Assembly (NCBI RefSeq): GCF_000525835.1
Contig: NZ_AODD01000007.1
Span: 1 to 64,000 of the forward strand
Length of the DNA: 64,000 nucleotides
Direction of reading: 5' to 3'
Origin: Listeria grandensis FSL F6-0971
Lineage (GTDB): Bacteria; Bacillota; Bacilli; Lactobacillales; Listeriaceae
Made by a program: the position numbers and the translations under genes. The notes beneath the pieces are model-generated. The model saw nothing but the letters and a program-made list of their open reading frames with translations, searched no databases and was not told the DNA's origin. Shown here one piece after another: positions 49,664 through 57,089 of the stretch; positions within the stretch are counted from its first letter, which is position 1; each line of letters opens with the position of its first letter.

Positions 49664-50733
49664 AGTCATTAGTTCGTGTTTTTGGTCTCGTCGTGATTGC
49701 GGCGCTTCTTATGATGGCGCTCACGTTCTCTTTGAACAAGTCGGAGGGCTATTCTGGCGGGAACACCTTGACCATTTACAACTGGGGCGATTATATTGAT
49801 CCCGATTTACTGAAAAAATTTGAAAAAGAGTCTGGTATAAAAGTCATCTATCAGACATTTGACTCCAACGAGGCGATGATGACAAAAATTGAGCAAGGCG
49901 GTACAACGTTTGATATTGCAGTTCCGAGTGATTATGCGATCAGTAAAATGCGTGAGGAAAACCTGCTCATTCCGCTAGATAAGTCAAAATTGCCGAACAA
50001 AAAGTATCTAAATCCGCGTTTTATGAATCTATCTTTTGATGAAGGCAATAAATACTCGATGCCTTATTTCTGGGGCACGCTCGGCATTATTTACAATAAA
50101 AAAATGATTCAAGACATTCCGTTCACGAGTTGGAACGATTTATGGCGACCAGAGCTCAAAAATCAGATTTTGCTTATTGATGGGGCTCGGGAAGTCATGG
50201 GGCTTGGCTTAAATAGCCTCGGCTACTCGCTGAATAGTACAAACGAAGCGCAGTTGCAAGAAGCGTTGATGAAATTAAAAGAAATGACGCCCAACGTGAA
50301 GGCCATTGTTGGCGATGAAATTAAGATTTTGATGGCTGGAGACGAGGCGGGAGTAGCAGTTACCTTTTCTGGTGAAGCGGCTGAGATGCTAGACCAAAAT
50401 GAAAACTTGGAATACGTCATCCCGAAAGAAGGCTCGAATTTATGGTTTGATAATATGGTTATTCCAAAAACGGCAAAAAATGTTGATGGTGCACATAAAT
50501 TCATCAACTTTATGCTAAATCCTGCAAACGCGGCGCAAAATGCAGAATACGTTGGTTATGCGACACCGAATGAGGCAGCCGTGAAACTTCTACCAAAAGA
50601 AATAGCAAGTGATGAGCGTTTCTATCCAGACCTAGACCAATTAAAGAATCTAGAAGTGTACGATAATTTAGGAAAGAAAATGTTAGCACATTATAACGAG
50701 TTGTTCTTAGAGTTTAAGATGTACCGCAAGTAG
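49660..50733 (+). CDS. potD: Spermidine/putrescine-binding protein PotD
   Basis: A 357-aa extracellular substrate-binding protein. The N-terminal hydrophobic segment (VFGLVVIAALLMMALTFSL) lacks a lipobox Cys, so it is anchored as an uncleaved signal or released. NWGDYIDPDLLKKFEKESGI, YQTFDSNEAMMTKIEQGG, PYFWGTLGIIYNKK and VTFSGEAAEML are PotD/PotF signatures for binding spermidine or putrescine. It is the last gene of the operon; no clear terminator follows. Confidence 0.94.
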   Translation: MKSLVRVFGLVVIAALLMMALTFSLNKSEGYSGGNTLTIYNWGDYIDPDLLKKFEKESGIKVIYQTFDSNEAMMTKIEQGGTTFDIAVPSDYAISKMREENLLIPLDKSKLPNKKYLNPRFMNLSFDEGNKYSMPYFWGTLGIIYNKKMIQDIPFTSWNDLWRPELKNQILLIDGAREVMGLGLNSLGYSLNSTNEAQLQEALMKLKEMTPNVKAIVGDEIKILMAGDEAGVAVTFSGEAAEMLDQNENLEYVIPKEGSNLWFDNMVIPKTAKNVDGAHKFINFMLNPANAAQNAEYVGYATPNEAAVKLLPKEIASDERFYPDLDQLKNLEVYDNLGKKMLAHYNELFLEFKMYRK

Positions 50734-50844
50734 ACCTATTTTTTAAATCGCCCATATTTTACATTTTAGCAGGTTTTGAATTGTAATCTGCCGTGCCATC
50801 AACTATAATCCAAGGGTACTGCAATTTGAAAGGTGGAGAAAGAA

Positions 50845-51288
50845 ATGGCAAAATTATATTCATATTTAAGCTTTGATAATGCAAAAGAATCGATGGATTA
50901 CTATAAAGAGGTGTTCGGTGCAACATTACTAAAACGTAATCCTATGGATGAGAACATGGCGAAAGAATGGGGTATGCCGACAGATAATCTAGAGAATACA
51001 ACCATTCACGGTGGCTTTGTCGTACTTGGAAACACGATTTTCTGTAGTGATCGTTTTGGCGAAGGAGAAGCTTTCTCGTCAAGTGTGACATTAATGCTTG
51101 ATTTCAATTCAGAAGACGCGGAGGAAGTTGAGGCACTTGATAAACTTTACAAGGCAGTAACGGAAAGCGGTGTAGAAATCATTGACCCACTGGAGGAGAA
51201 ATTCTGGGGTGGCAAAATGGGTATTATTAAAGATAAATACGGCCTATTGTGGATGTTCCACGCGCAACCGTATTCGAAGCTAGTATAA
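50845..51288 (+). CDS. VOC-family protein (PhnB/YjdN-like)
   Basis: A 147-aa protein from ATG 50845, with AAAGGTGGAG upstream. KLYSYLSFDNAKESMDYYKEVFG starts the glyoxalase/VOC fold, TTIHGGFVVLGNTIFCSD follows, and EEKFWGGKMGIIKDKYGLLWMF is the characteristic PhnB/3-demethylubiquinone-methyltransferase-like end. Function is unknown; these proteins bind small ligands or metals. It is a single gene closed by a strong terminator. Confidence 0.87.
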   Translation: MAKLYSYLSFDNAKESMDYYKEVFGATLLKRNPMDENMAKEWGMPTDNLENTTIHGGFVVLGNTIFCSDRFGEGEAFSSSVTLMLDFNSEDAEEVEALDKLYKAVTESGVEIIDPLEEKFWGGKMGIIKDKYGLLWMFHAQPYSKLV

Positions 51289-51300
51289 AATAAAGCGAGG

Positions 51301-51345
51301 AAGCGGCGATCATAAATCTGATATCGGATTTATGGTCGCCGCTTT
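51301..51345 (+). terminator. Intrinsic terminator after the VOC gene
   Basis: AAGCGGCGATCATAAATC pairs with GATTTATGGTCGCCGCTT (one mismatch), loop 8 nt, then a short T-run. Confidence 0.88.
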
Positions 51346-51477
51346 TGTCATGCTTCCTAAAATGCACCTGTTATTCACACATTTTTCCGAGAAACGGCAA
51401 AAGAAGTGATGGCTGATGAACCTTTCTAGAGGTTATCATAAGAGTTCAGATACAAAATAAAGGAGTGTTACAAATTT

Positions 51478-52821
51478 ATGAAAAAGTTAAGTATCATGAC
51501 CATGACAGGAATTCTAGCCATGGCAACCGCAGGAAATACCGTTTTGGCAACATCATTTGAGGGAGCGGACAGTGCGACAAGTGAGGCCTCGATCAACATT
51601 TTGCCGGGAACTGGTGTTACTGATCCTGAAATCGTAAATCCAATTGATCCAGAAGAGCCGGCGATACCGGTTGATCCGATTAATCCCAACCCAGGAGCAT
51701 TGCGAATTAACCATGTTTCTGATTTGAATTTTGGAGATGTGACACTTAGCGGTCGGAAAGAAACGATTCATGCCAAGAAAGTCAAAACTAAAACAGATCA
51801 AGAACTGCCAGCGTTTATCAATATTGCCGATTTACGAGGAACGGGCGATGGTTGGTCATTGAAGGTATCACAAGAAGGCGAACTGGTTCGTGGTGGCGAG
51901 CTTGCATTTCAGCCAGAATATAATGGTACGGATGAAGGTATCCAAACAGTGGGCGGTACGCTTGCCAAAGATGGCGATGAAATTGATTTGATGATTGCAA
52001 AGGAAAATGCTGGGATGGGTAGTCACTCGGCGCTACTCGGTGGTTTAGATGGTGTGACTTTAACCATTCCAAAAGATGCCACGGCTGGTCAGCAGCAAGC
52101 TTCTTTAAATTGGAATATTGTTGCGGACCCATCGACGACTATTCCTGATGAAGTAGTCGGAATTCCAGATAATAATTTGCGCACAGCTATAAAAGAAGCA
52201 CTCGGAGTTACGAATGACAACCAAATCACGAAAGCCAATCTGGAAAAATTAACAGAATTTACGGCAGAGGGTAAGGATATTGTGGATTTGAAAGGAATAG
52301 AATATGCGACTAATCTAACGAAGCTAGTACTTGATAACAATAAAATTACGAACGAGGGAATTGTCCCTGCCATTTCCTTAGCAAAATTGGTAACCGTGGA
52401 AATTAGTGGGAATCGAATTATGGATGGAAAAATATTATCCGATTGGGCACCACCGCTTATTTCATCAAAACCGCTAGAACGTATTAATGCAAACAATCAA
52501 AACCTTGGGAGGGTGCTTGCTGCAACAAACTCTGAAGATATAGCGCTACTAGATTTAAAATGGTCAGGTGGGAAAGAGACGCTTCAAATGCGAAACTTAA
52601 TAAGAAACAGCCAGGGAACCTATTCTACGCTTCATTCCGTGGCACTAGATGGTAGCAATTCTGGCGTTGATTTTAATTTCATTGATAACCAAAATTTTCA
52701 AGTGGAAAATATACCTTTGGGCACGGGTAGTCTGGAATATAGAGCTGCCTGGGGCACGCAAAAATTAGGCTTTAGTGCCTTTGTAAAAGTAGATAACTTA
52801 GACGTACAAATTGAGGAGTAA
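51478..52821 (+). CDS. Secreted WxL-domain protein with C-terminal leucine-rich-repeat/internalin-like region
   Basis: A 447-aa protein from ATG 51478, with AAGGAGTG. The signal peptide is residues 1-25 (cleavage near VLATS), followed by a Pro-rich linker (NPIDPEEPAIPVDPINPNPG). Residues 75-220 form a WxL domain: LNFGDVTLSG, the first WxL in GDGWSLKVS and the second, distal motif in ASLNWNIVA. After it comes VVGIPDNNLRTAIKEALGV, an internalin-type cap, and one or two leucine-rich repeats (LVDLKGIEYATNLTKLVLDNNKIT-like). WxL domains bind peptidoglycan non-covalently and usually end the protein; here an LRR region follows. No LPXTG motif and no DUF916 partner gene are present. Confidence 0.83.
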   Translation: MKKLSIMTMTGILAMATAGNTVLATSFEGADSATSEASINILPGTGVTDPEIVNPIDPEEPAIPVDPINPNPGALRINHVSDLNFGDVTLSGRKETIHAKKVKTKTDQELPAFINIADLRGTGDGWSLKVSQEGELVRGGELAFQPEYNGTDEGIQTVGGTLAKDGDEIDLMIAKENAGMGSHSALLGGLDGVTLTIPKDATAGQQQASLNWNIVADPSTTIPDEVVGIPDNNLRTAIKEALGVTNDNQITKANLEKLTEFTAEGKDIVDLKGIEYATNLTKLVLDNNKITNEGIVPAISLAKLVTVEISGNRIMDGKILSDWAPPLISSKPLERINANNQNLGRVLAATNSEDIALLDLKWSGGKETLQMRNLIRNSQGTYSTLHSVALDGSNSGVDFNFIDNQNFQVENIPLGTGSLEYRAAWGTQKLGFSAFVKVDNLDVQIEE

Positions 52822-52831
52822 TAAGTAGATG

Positions 52832-52884
52832 AAGATTGTGAGCGAAGCCAGACCATACTGGTTTTGTTCGCGATCTTTGTTTTT
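52832..52884 (+). terminator. Probable terminator after the WxL gene
   Basis: AAGATTGTGAGCGAAGCCAG pairs imperfectly with CTGG..TTCGCGATCTT, followed by TGTTTTT. The stem is long with a few mismatches. Confidence 0.6.
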
Positions 52885-52918
52885 GTCTTCCGGTTCTATC
52901 TATTTTTTGCTCATACAA

Positions 52919-52952
52919 CTTGATTTCTTTCTGCAAGAAGCATAAAATCAAG
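52919..52952. promoter_or_regulatory. Inverted repeat upstream of the permease pair
   Basis: CTTGATTT (52919-52926) and AAATCAAG (52945-52952) are perfect 8-bp arms about 45 bp before the gene at 52997. There is no T-run. It does not match the Zur or Fur consensus. It may be an operator. Confidence 0.45.
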
Positions 52953-52996
52953 AGGTTAGCTTAGCAAAAAACTGAAATGAGCAAGGAAGTGAACAC

Positions 52997-54022
52997 ATGT
53001 TTCAAAATTTACCAGATTCTTTTTTACAAATGAATACGATTTTTATTTCGATTATGATTGAGGCGCTGCCGTTTGTGTTGATTGGTGTTTTTATTGCAGG
53101 CTTCATTCAAATGTTTATTTCCGAAGCTTTTATTGCTAAGATTATGCCGAAAAATCGATTTTTAGCGGTGATTGTTGGTTCGGTTATCGGGGTATTATTT
53201 CCGTCGTGTGAGTGCGGAATTGTGCCGATTGTCCGGAACCTGATCGCAAAAGGGGTACCACTTCATGCTGGGATCGCGTTTATGCTAACAGCGCCGATCA
53301 TCAATCCAGTCGTATTATTTTCGACGTACGTGGCGTTTGGTAGTACATGGGAAGTGCCACTGTTACGTGTTTTAGGGAGTCTAGTCGTCGCGATGGTTGT
53401 AGGAAACGCGATTGCTTATTTTTATAAAGGTGAGGGGTTAAAAGAGAAGTTCATGCTGTATGAAACGGCAAGTGAACGAAAGGAAAAGGAGGCGTCGCCA
53501 CAAGTACTCGCGATTGCAGGCATGGACGGGATGATGGCTTCTGGATCTACGCATACAATGCCGCATGAGGAGGCAGAGCACCACGATCACGCGCATCATC
53601 ACGAGCAGGATAACGCCAAAATGCCAATGAAAGAGAAGGTTTGGCATACATTGCAACATGCTGTCGATGAGTTTTTCTCCGTCGGGAAATTTCTCGTGTT
53701 TGGTGCATTACTGGCAGCGGTGATGCAGACATATATTAAAACTTCGACGCTCGTTTCGATTGGGCATGGACCTGTGTTATCGATTCTACTCATGATGGTA
53801 TTGGCGTTTGTTTTATCGCTTTGTTCCGAAGCAGATGCCTTTATTGGTGCCTCATTCCGTAGCGTTTTCTCAACACAATCGATCGTTGCATTCCTTGTTT
53901 TTGGTCCGATGTTAGATATTAAAAATTTGATGATGATGTTGGCGACTTTTAAAGCGAAGTTTGTTGCTTTTATCGTGATTGGTGTTACGATTACCGTGTT
54001 TATTTATGCATTACTAATATAG
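52997..54022 (+). CDS. UPF0718-family permease (YcgR/ArsP-like)
   Basis: A 341-aa membrane protein with about eight hydrophobic segments. LPFVLIGVFIAGFIQMFI and FPSCECGIVPIVRNLIAKGVP carry the conserved CxC motif; LTAPIINPVVLFSTY follows. In the second half CSEADAFIGASFRSVF mirrors the first. A central cytoplasmic loop is rich in His (EEAEHHDHAHHHEQDN) and probably binds metal. The family includes B. subtilis YcgR and ArsP-type exporters. With the next gene it forms a conserved pair, for which I infer a metal or organometal role. Confidence 0.85.
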   Translation: MFQNLPDSFLQMNTIFISIMIEALPFVLIGVFIAGFIQMFISEAFIAKIMPKNRFLAVIVGSVIGVLFPSCECGIVPIVRNLIAKGVPLHAGIAFMLTAPIINPVVLFSTYVAFGSTWEVPLLRVLGSLVVAMVVGNAIAYFYKGEGLKEKFMLYETASERKEKEASPQVLAIAGMDGMMASGSTHTMPHEEAEHHDHAHHHEQDNAKMPMKEKVWHTLQHAVDEFFSVGKFLVFGALLAAVMQTYIKTSTLVSIGHGPVLSILLMMVLAFVLSLCSEADAFIGASFRSVFSTQSIVAFLVFGPMLDIKNLMMMLATFKAKFVAFIVIGVTITVFIYALLI

Positions 54023-54038
54023 GAGGAGGGCGTTTTTT

Positions 54039-54881
54039 ATGTTTCGTGTTTTTATTTTATTCGGATTCGCCTTCTACTTGATGCAACTGCATGTGACGGG
54101 CGATATTAGCAAGTATATCAATATGAAGTATTCTTATTTGTCACAAGCGGCGATGATTGCTGCATTTTTGCTCGGCTTGGTGCAATTAATCATGATTTTC
54201 CGCGATGAGGATTTAGTACAGGATCACACGCATATGGGGCACACGCATGATGGAGAAAATACGTTTTGGAAAAAGATTTTAGTGTATGGGCTTCTTGTTT
54301 ATCCGCTTGTGGCAGGCTTTATGTTCCCGATTGCCACGCTTAATTCAACGATTGTGGACGCTAAAGGATTTCATTTTCCGAAAAATAATGCGGCGGGCGA
54401 TGATCCGTATGCGATGAACCAATTTTTGAAGCCAGATACGAGTGGTTATTTTGGTAAATCGGATTATGAGAAAATGATTGCCAAAGAGAAGGCGGAGATC
54501 ATTCATGATAATCCAATCAAGGTGACAGACGCGAACTATTTGATGACAATGGAAATTATTTATAGTTATCCAGGGGAATTTGAAGGGAAGCAGATTGAAT
54601 TTACTGGTTTTGTGTATAATGATCCAGTGACGAAGGGCGCCAACCTATTTGTATTTCGCTTTGGAATTATTCATTGTGTTGCGGATTCGGGCGTTTATGG
54701 GATGCTTGTACACATGCCTGATGGGGAAAATGATCTCAGCAATGATACGTGGGTAAAAGTGAGTGGCGTTATTGAGCAAGAATACTACGCTCCTTTTAAA
54801 ATGGACATTCCTGCTGTGAAGGTGACCAAATACGGTGAAATTCCAAAACCAAAAGATGTCTATGTCTATCGCAAATATTAG
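54039..54881 (+). CDS. TIGR03943-family membrane protein (YcgQ-like)
   Basis: A 280-aa protein with three hydrophobic segments in the first 115 residues and a His-rich cytoplasmic loop (HTHMGHTHDGE). An extracellular C-terminal domain of about 150 residues contains KQIEFTGFVYNDP, FRFGIIHCVADSGVYGM and WVKVSGVIEQEYYAPFKMDIPAVKV. This is the TIGR03943 pattern found beside UPF0718 permeases (B. subtilis ycgR-ycgQ). The paired His-rich loops of both proteins suggest transition-metal handling. It is 16 bp behind the permease gene, with AGGAGGAGG as RBS. Confidence 0.85.
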   Translation: MFRVFILFGFAFYLMQLHVTGDISKYINMKYSYLSQAAMIAAFLLGLVQLIMIFRDEDLVQDHTHMGHTHDGENTFWKKILVYGLLVYPLVAGFMFPIATLNSTIVDAKGFHFPKNNAAGDDPYAMNQFLKPDTSGYFGKSDYEKMIAKEKAEIIHDNPIKVTDANYLMTMEIIYSYPGEFEGKQIEFTGFVYNDPVTKGANLFVFRFGIIHCVADSGVYGMLVHMPDGENDLSNDTWVKVSGVIEQEYYAPFKMDIPAVKVTKYGEIPKPKDVYVYRKY

Positions 54882-54958
54882 GTTGCGGAAATGGTTCACA
54901 TGCGGTATGCTTAAACCTGTGAAAACGAAAACAAACCTAAAGAAGGATGGGAATGAAT

Positions 54959-55879
54959 ATGAATCATTATTCACCCTACTTTCACTTTCCGCGTGAGGAT
55001 TGGCGTAAGCTGGAAGTAAGTAAAGACCAGATGTTATCGGCGGAAGAGCTAGAGGACATCAGAGGTTTAAACGATCGTATATCATTAGAAGATATCGCAG
55101 AAATATACTTGCCACTTGTGAAGTTGCTAGCGATCCATTACCATGAGCAAATCTTCATTCACGGCGAAAAAATGGAATATTTGAAGCGACACGCGACACA
55201 TACCCCATTTGTTATTGGGATTGCTGGAAGTGTGGCGGTTGGTAAAAGTACGACAGCGCGGGTGCTTAAAATCATGCTGAATCGCTGGTTCCAGAAGACG
55301 CGAAAAGTGGAGCTGATCACAACAGACGGTTTCTTATACCCAAATGCTGTGCTAGAGGAAAAGGGCTTGATGGAGCGCAAAGGTTTTCCAGAAAGTTATG
55401 ATCGGAGCCGATTTGTGGCTTTTTTAAGTGATTTGAAGAGTAATAAAGCTGATGTTGAGGTGCCGTTATACTCCCATTTTACGTATGATATTTTGGAGGA
55501 GACACGTGTTATTAGTCAGCCGGACATCATCATCGTGGAGGGAATTAACGTGTTACAGGTCGACCCAGAGCAGGCCGTTTTTCCGAGTGATTTCTTTGAT
55601 TTCTCGATTTATATGGATGCAGAGGAGGCGGAAATCAAGCGCTGGTATTTGGAGCGATTCTTCATGCTACGCGAGACCGCTTTTCAAGATACAAGCTCCT
55701 ATTTCCACCGCTATACAAAAATCAGCGAAGAAGAAGCGCGCCAGTTTGCGCTTGCAACATGGGATAAAATTAATGGCGTGAATCTGAAAGAAAATATTGA
55801 GGGAACGAAATATCGAGCGCAACTTATTTTGAAAAAGGGTGCGGATCATCTTATTTCAGATGTGTATCTGCGCAAATAA
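54959..55879 (+). CDS. coaA: Type I pantothenate kinase CoaA
   Basis: A 306-aa kinase. Three in-frame ATG (54947, 54953, 54959) are possible; 54959 fits the family length, with AAGGA upstream. Walker A is [17 protein letters not shown], followed by [36 protein letters not shown] and [10 protein letters not shown], all CoaA signatures. It phosphorylates pantothenate, the first step of CoA synthesis, and is normally inhibited by CoA. A poly-A stretch and the antisense-RNA promoter of the toxin-antitoxin locus follow its stop immediately. Confidence 0.95.
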   Translation: MNHYSPYFHFPREDWRKLEVSKDQMLSAEELEDIRGLNDRISLEDIAEIYLPLVKLLAIHYHEQIFIHGEKMEYLKRHATHTPFVIGIAGSVAVGKSTTARVLKIMLNRWFQKTRKVELITTDGFLYPNAVLEEKGLMERKGFPESYDRSRFVAFLSDLKSNKADVEVPLYSHFTYDILEETRVISQPDIIIVEGINVLQVDPEQAVFPSDFFDFSIYMDAEEAEIKRWYLERFFMLRETAFQDTSSYFHRYTKISEEEARQFALATWDKINGVNLKENIEGTKYRAQLILKKGADHLISDVYLRK

Positions 55880-55897
55880 CATCCAGCAAAAAAAAGA

Positions 55898-55926
55898 TTG
55901 AAAAAAAAAAAGAGATGTGTTAAGAT
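55898..55926 (+). promoter_or_regulatory. Promoter of the antitoxin RNA
   Basis: -35 TTGAAA (55898-55903), exactly 17 nt, -10 TAAGAT (55921-55926), directly after coaA. Transcription would start near 55933. Confidence 0.8.
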
Positions 55927-55933
55927 GAATTTA

Positions 55934-55956
55934 GGAAAAAGAATCAGTAGATACAC
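55934..55956 (+). repeat. Direct repeat copy 1 of the par-type locus
   Basis: GGAAAAAGAATCAGTAGATA followed by CAC. GAATCAGTAGATACAC matches copy 2 in 15 of 16 bases. It lies in the 5' part of the antitoxin RNA. Confidence 0.8.
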
Positions 55957-55999
55957 AAAAAGCCCCGACTCTCGGCTAAAGATATCGGGGCTTTTTTTT
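55957..55999. terminator. Bidirectional terminator shared by toxin mRNA and antitoxin RNA
   Basis: AAAAAGCCCCGA (55957-55968) pairs with TCGGGGCTTTTT (55985-55996); there are T-runs in both directions. Confidence 0.9.
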
Positions 56000-56005
56000 G
56001 TTGGA

Positions 56006-56125
56006 TTAGAACTTTGATCGTCGTTGTGGCCGCTCACGCTTCCGATGTTCTAACCAGTACTTGTAGGTCATGAGTGTCATCCCAACAAGAATCGGAGCAA
56101 TAAGTGTGGAAAAAATCAGAATCAA
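56006..56125 (-). CDS. Fst-like type I toxin, 39 aa
   Basis: A small ORF starting at TTG 56125 with AAGGAGG (56140-56134) eight bases upstream. It encodes MILIFSTLIAPILVGMTLMT, then YKYWLEHRKRERPQRRSKF. The core TLIAPILVG matches the membrane motif of the Fst/Ldr family (IAPIFVG in Fst of pAD1), followed by an aromatic and charged tail. Fst-type toxins insert in the membrane from inside and halt growth. Flanking direct repeats, a convergent antisense RNA, a shared terminator and an SD-sequestering helix all fit a par-type locus. The basic tail is longer than in Fst (33 aa). Confidence 0.85.
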   Translation of the reverse strand: MILIFSTLIAPILVGMTLMTYKYWLEHRKRERPQRRSKF

Positions 56126-56134
56126 TAGATACAC
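56108..56134 (+). repeat. Direct repeat copy 2 of the par-type locus
   Basis: GGAAAAAATCAGAATCAATA followed by GATACAC. On the toxin mRNA this is the region from the Shine-Dalgarno through the first codons, so the antitoxin RNA can pair with it and block translation. Confidence 0.8.
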
Positions 56135-56136
56135 CT

Positions 56137-56160
56137 CCTTCATAAAAGCATGCTAGAAGG
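56137..56160 (-). promoter_or_regulatory. Upstream helix sequestering the toxin Shine-Dalgarno
   Basis: On the minus strand CCTTC (56160-56156) pairs with GAAGG (56141-56137), the latter being part of GAAGGAGG, the toxin RBS. A similar helix represses fst translation in pAD1. Confidence 0.65.
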
Positions 56161-56175
56161 TTGACGACTTCTATA

Positions 56176-56204
56176 ATTATAGCACGCAGATGGCATAAAA
56201 TTAA
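56176..56204 (-). promoter_or_regulatory. Promoter of the toxin mRNA
   Basis: On the minus strand: -35 TTAATT, 17 nt, -10 TATAAT with TGC before it (extended -10). The predicted mRNA starts near 56169 and has a leader of about 44 nt. Confidence 0.75.
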
Positions 56205-56269
56205 GCCTTTCTGGTAACTTTGCCTTTTCATTGATTTCGTGATTTTTTAACCCTGATTTCACTTATTTC

Positions 56270-56297
56270 TTTACATTTTATTTTTTTGATGTAAAAT
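56270..56297 (+). promoter_or_regulatory. SigA promoter of the ABC exporter/TetR operon
   Basis: -35 TTTACA (56270-56275), 16 nt, -10 TAAAAT (56292-56297) preceded by TG. Confidence 0.75.
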
Positions 56298-56302
56298 AAA
56301 AG

Positions 56303-56316
56303 TGAGTAATCACTCA
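56303..56316 (+). promoter_or_regulatory. Operator for the operon's TetR repressor
   Basis: TGAGTAATCACTCA (TGAGT/ACTCA arms) overlaps the expected transcription start. It is the type of palindrome bound by TetR proteins. The third gene of the operon encodes one. Confidence 0.65.
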
Positions 56317-56363
56317 TTATTGTGATGAGGTGTTTTTAATGAACCTGGAGGAGGTTTTTTGAA

Positions 56364-57089
56364 ATGGGAGATGCAGCGATTCGTGTGGCAGATCTGAATG
56401 TGTCGTTTGGGAAGAAACAGATTCTTGCGGATATTGGACTAGAAGTGGCGAAGGGTGAGATTTTTGGGTTGATCGGTCCTTCTGGTGCGGGAAAGACGAC
56501 GCTTGTTAAGGTCATTGTTGGGATGGAAAAAGGAGATTCGGGGAATGTTACGGTTCTTGATAAGCGTATGCCGAACCTTGGTGTAATCGCTAATATTGGC
56601 TATATGGCCCAGTCTGATGCGCTTTATATTGATTTAACGGCGAAGGAGAACATGGAATTTTTTGCGGCTTTATACTCGCTAAAAGGAACGAAGCGCAAGG
56701 AACGGATTGCCTATGCGGCGAAGTTGGTGAATCTAGAGGGAGAGTTGAATAAGCAGGTCAGCGATTATTCGGGAGGCATGAAACGGCGCCTGTCATTGGC
56801 TATTTCAATGTTGCAGGACCCTGATGTGCTGATCTTGGATGAACCGACAGTTGGAATTGATCCGGAGCTTAGAAAATCGATTTGGGAAGAACTGGACATG
56901 CTGAAGGGCGAAGGAAAATGTATTCTCGTGACGACGCATGTTATGGATGAGGCGGAAAAATGCGACCGGTTGGCGATGGTGCGTGATGGTAAAATTATAG
57001 CGGTTGGGACGCCGGCAGAATTGGAAGCGAAGACGGCAACGGGGAAATTAGAAGATGCCTTTTTACAATTTGGAGGTGTGCAGTCATGA
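56364..57089 (+). CDS. ABC transporter ATP-binding protein (drug-export type)
   Basis: A 241-aa ATPase from ATG 56364 behind GGAGGAGG. Walker A is GPSGAGKTT, the signature YSGGMKRRLSLAISML and Walker B VLILDEPTVGIDP; the H-loop is TTHVMDEAEKC. It is the usual length for an ABC-2 partner such as YhcH or YfiL. Its stop overlaps the permease start (ATGA). The operon ends in a TetR repressor gene, indicating inducible export of a toxic compound. Confidence 0.92.
   Translation: MGDAAIRVADLNVSFGKKQILADIGLEVAKGEIFGLIGPSGAGKTTLVKVIVGMEKGDSGNVTVLDKRMPNLGVIANIGYMAQSDALYIDLTAKENMEFFAALYSLKGTKRKERIAYAAKLVNLEGELNKQVSDYSGGMKRRLSLAISMLQDPDVLILDEPTVGIDPELRKSIWEELDMLKGEGKCILVTTHVMDEAEKCDRLAMVRDGKIIAVGTPAELEAKTATGKLEDAFLQFGGVQS

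Larger units (their letters stand above)
55933..56000 (+). ncRNA. Antisense antitoxin RNA (RNAII-like) of a par-type type I system
   Basis: A predicted RNA of about 65 nt from the promoter at 55898-55926 to the hairpin at 55957-55999. Its 5' part (55934-55956) repeats, on the same strand, the sequence at 56108-56134. It is therefore complementary to the RBS and start region of the toxin mRNA. Both RNAs also share the terminator hairpin. This is the arrangement of RNAII in the pAD1 par locus. Confidence 0.75.

Noticed and set aside
51410-51445. Near-palindrome around AACCTTTCTAGAGGTT before the WxL gene
   Set aside because: It could be an operator or hairpin, but the arms are short and there is no promoter support, so I left it out of the feature list.
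52900-52996. Zur or Fur box upstream of the UPF0718 permease
   Set aside because: No TAATNATTA or GATAATGATAATC-like site is present, only the CTTGATTT/AAATCAAG repeat.
53530-53625. Short His-codon repeat in the permease gene considered as a tandem repeat element
   Set aside because: It is a normal coding stretch for a His-rich loop, with mixed codons and no unit periodicity.
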